Positions 63,252 to 64,000 of a stretch of DNA of 64,000 nucleotides are shown here, piece after piece (position 1 is the first letter of the stretch; every line of letters begins with the position of its first letter). The DNA is taken from assembly GCA_002405475.1 (NCBI GenBank), contig DHLX01000018.1, positions 248,001 to 312,000 of the forward strand. Direction: 5' to 3'. This DNA comes from Burkholderiales bacterium UBA4657. Lineage in GTDB: Bacteria; Pseudomonadota; Gammaproteobacteria; Burkholderiales; Burkholderiaceae_E. Made by a program: the position numbers and the translations under genes. A model generated the notes under the pieces. It searched no databases. It was not told the DNA's origin and worked only from the letters and a program-made list of their open reading frames with translations.

Positions 63252-64000
63252 TTACTTTTCAGTCAGTACTTTTATACCTTGCCACGCGGCGCAGTCGGCC
63301 TGACTCAGGGTAAATACTTCAATGCTTTGCTGTTTGCCAGCCAGTTGCAACTGCCCCAGTCTTTTGATCGGCGCATCGGGTGGCAGGTAGCACGCTACCT
63401 GTTGTGACAGTAACACCCGGGTTTGCAGTGATTTGTTGGCGCTTTGCAAACGACTGCTGGTATTGACAATATCGCCCACCGCACGTAATTCAACATGAGC
63501 GCCGGCACCTACTTCACCGAAGGCAATTGGCCCGTAATGCAGGCCAATACGGGTCGGCAGTGGCAGTGTTTGCAGTGCTTGCGCTGCCTGCAGTGCCTGG
63601 ACGCAAGCCAGTGCCGGTCTTTGCCCTGAAACCCACAGCGCCAGCATGGCGTCACCCGTCAGATCTACGACCTGCCCGTCATGGGCGCTGATCACAGCGA
63701 TGACTTGTTCGAAGTATTGATTGAGCCAGATTCGCAGTTGTTCAGGGCTGCGGTTTTCAGCCAGGGCGGTATAGCCTTGCAGATCGCTACTGAGACAAAC
63801 GGCATAAAGTTCACCTTGTTGAGATTTATGGTCGCGCGCCAACTGGTCGATAATCTGACCCGGCAGATAGCGGTTCAGCGCCTGATGCAGAGACTGGCGC
63901 TGCTGTTCGGTATGGCGATAGTTGGCCCATAGCCCGGCACCGATCAGGAGCGGCCACTGTACTGCCAGTACACTGATGAGCGGCAGCCAAAGGTAGTATT
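63252..64000 (-). CDS. Class III adenylate/guanylate cyclase, C-terminal part (N-terminus beyond the window)
   Basis: The frame is open from the window edge to a TAA at 63252; there is no start inside the window. A hydrophobic membrane segment (about the first 27 residues seen) is followed by a linker with LNRYLPGQIIDQL, and then the cyclase domain: SSDLQGYT with the first metal Asp, LTGDAMLALW with the second, and VGDIVNTSSRLQ. The membrane-helix-then-cyclase layout is typical of CHASE2-linked cyclases, but the CHASE2 domain itself is not visible. It makes cAMP or cGMP; the base specificity cannot be read safely. Confidence 0.87.
   Translation of the reverse strand, partial: YYLWLPLISVLAVQWPLLIGAGLWANYRHTEQQRQSLHQALNRYLPGQIIDQLARDHKSQQGELYAVCLSSDLQGYTALAENRSPEQLRIWLNQYFEQVIAVISAHDGQVVDLTGDAMLALWVSGQRPALACVQALQAAQALQTLPLPTRIGLHYGPIAFGEVGAGAHVELRAVGDIVNTSSRLQSANKSLQTRVLLSQQVACYLPPDAPIKRLGQLQLAGKQQSIEVFTLSQADCAAWQGIKVLTEK

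Noticed and set aside
1..64000. CRISPR arrays, prophage genes, rRNA genes and toxin-antitoxin pairs
   Set aside because: No evenly spaced repeats, cas, integrase, capsid or rRNA sequence were seen. Small neighbouring genes do not form a recognisable toxin-antitoxin pair.

Overview
The window is one continuous stretch of a Gram-negative, moderately GC-rich chromosome. Its gene content points to a betaproteobacterium, most likely a member of the Burkholderiales: PhaM (polyhydroxyalkanoate granule protein), a DUF3108 protein, short GspC/GspN-type secretion proteins, phenylalanine hydroxylase with a divergent Lrp-type regulator, a DUF6279 lipoprotein and an AddAB-like nuclease. I cannot assign genus or species. 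Most of the sequence is ordinary core genome. The accessory-looking parts are about 28.1-30.9 kb (transposase remnant and broken haloperoxidase), the decayed methyltransferase at 38.5-39.5 kb, and the cyclase/FecR-barrel region at 58.4-64.0 kb.

Layout. 0-10 kb: the N-terminal end of a cation efflux transporter (minus); an HNH nuclease coupled to a membrane-anchored Mrr-like protein; yhdP coupled to a nitrilase-family hydrolase; a FIST sensor coupled to phaM; DUF3108; a membrane-anchored cytochrome c. 10.3-17.4 kb: tRNA-Arg(CCG), addB, addA, a Tat-type lipoprotein and a small conserved-looking protein. 17.6-28.0 kb: a type II secretion operon on the minus strand in the transcribed order G-H-I-J-K-L-M-N-D-E-F, with nearly every junction overlapping. 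28.1-32.6 kb: a truncated IS630-type transposase, a vanadium-haloperoxidase/PAP2-like lipoprotein gene broken by one in-frame TAG, a 539-base gene-free gap, a DUF1566 protein and then gspC on the plus strand. 32.7-45.9 kb: an EF-hand protein, phhA and its Lrp-type neighbour, an SGNH-like protein, class II ribonucleotide reductase, a lipoprotein esterase, a doubly broken methyltransferase, a PQQ-type sugar dehydrogenase, a DUF6279 lipoprotein, glmU, a receiver-TPR protein and an Atg22-like MFS transporter. 45.9-53.7 kb: an ABC exporter (ATPase, FtsX-type permease, HlyD adaptor), GST, a YgiD-type dioxygenase, a PaaK-like ligase and a small GNAT. 53.8-58.4 kb: a copper-handling operon (DUF2946, PCu(A)C chaperone, TonB-dependent receptor, DUF1775, TonB). 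58.4-64.0 kb, minus strand: a class III nucleotide cyclase (cut by the window edge), an unassigned protein, a very large FecR-TPR-beta-barrel protein and a small secreted cysteine-rich protein.

How they work together. The Gsp genes would build one secretion machine; the missing inner-membrane component GspC lies about 4.2 kb away on the opposite strand, with the transposon remnant between. The copper genes read as one envelope pathway: outer-membrane import powered by a dedicated TonB, with periplasmic chaperones. The last four minus-strand genes are the best candidate for a little-described system: a membrane cyclase, an outer-membrane-type protein with a FecR-like domain, and a small secreted cysteine-rich partner. 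That functional link is inferred from gene order and domain content only.
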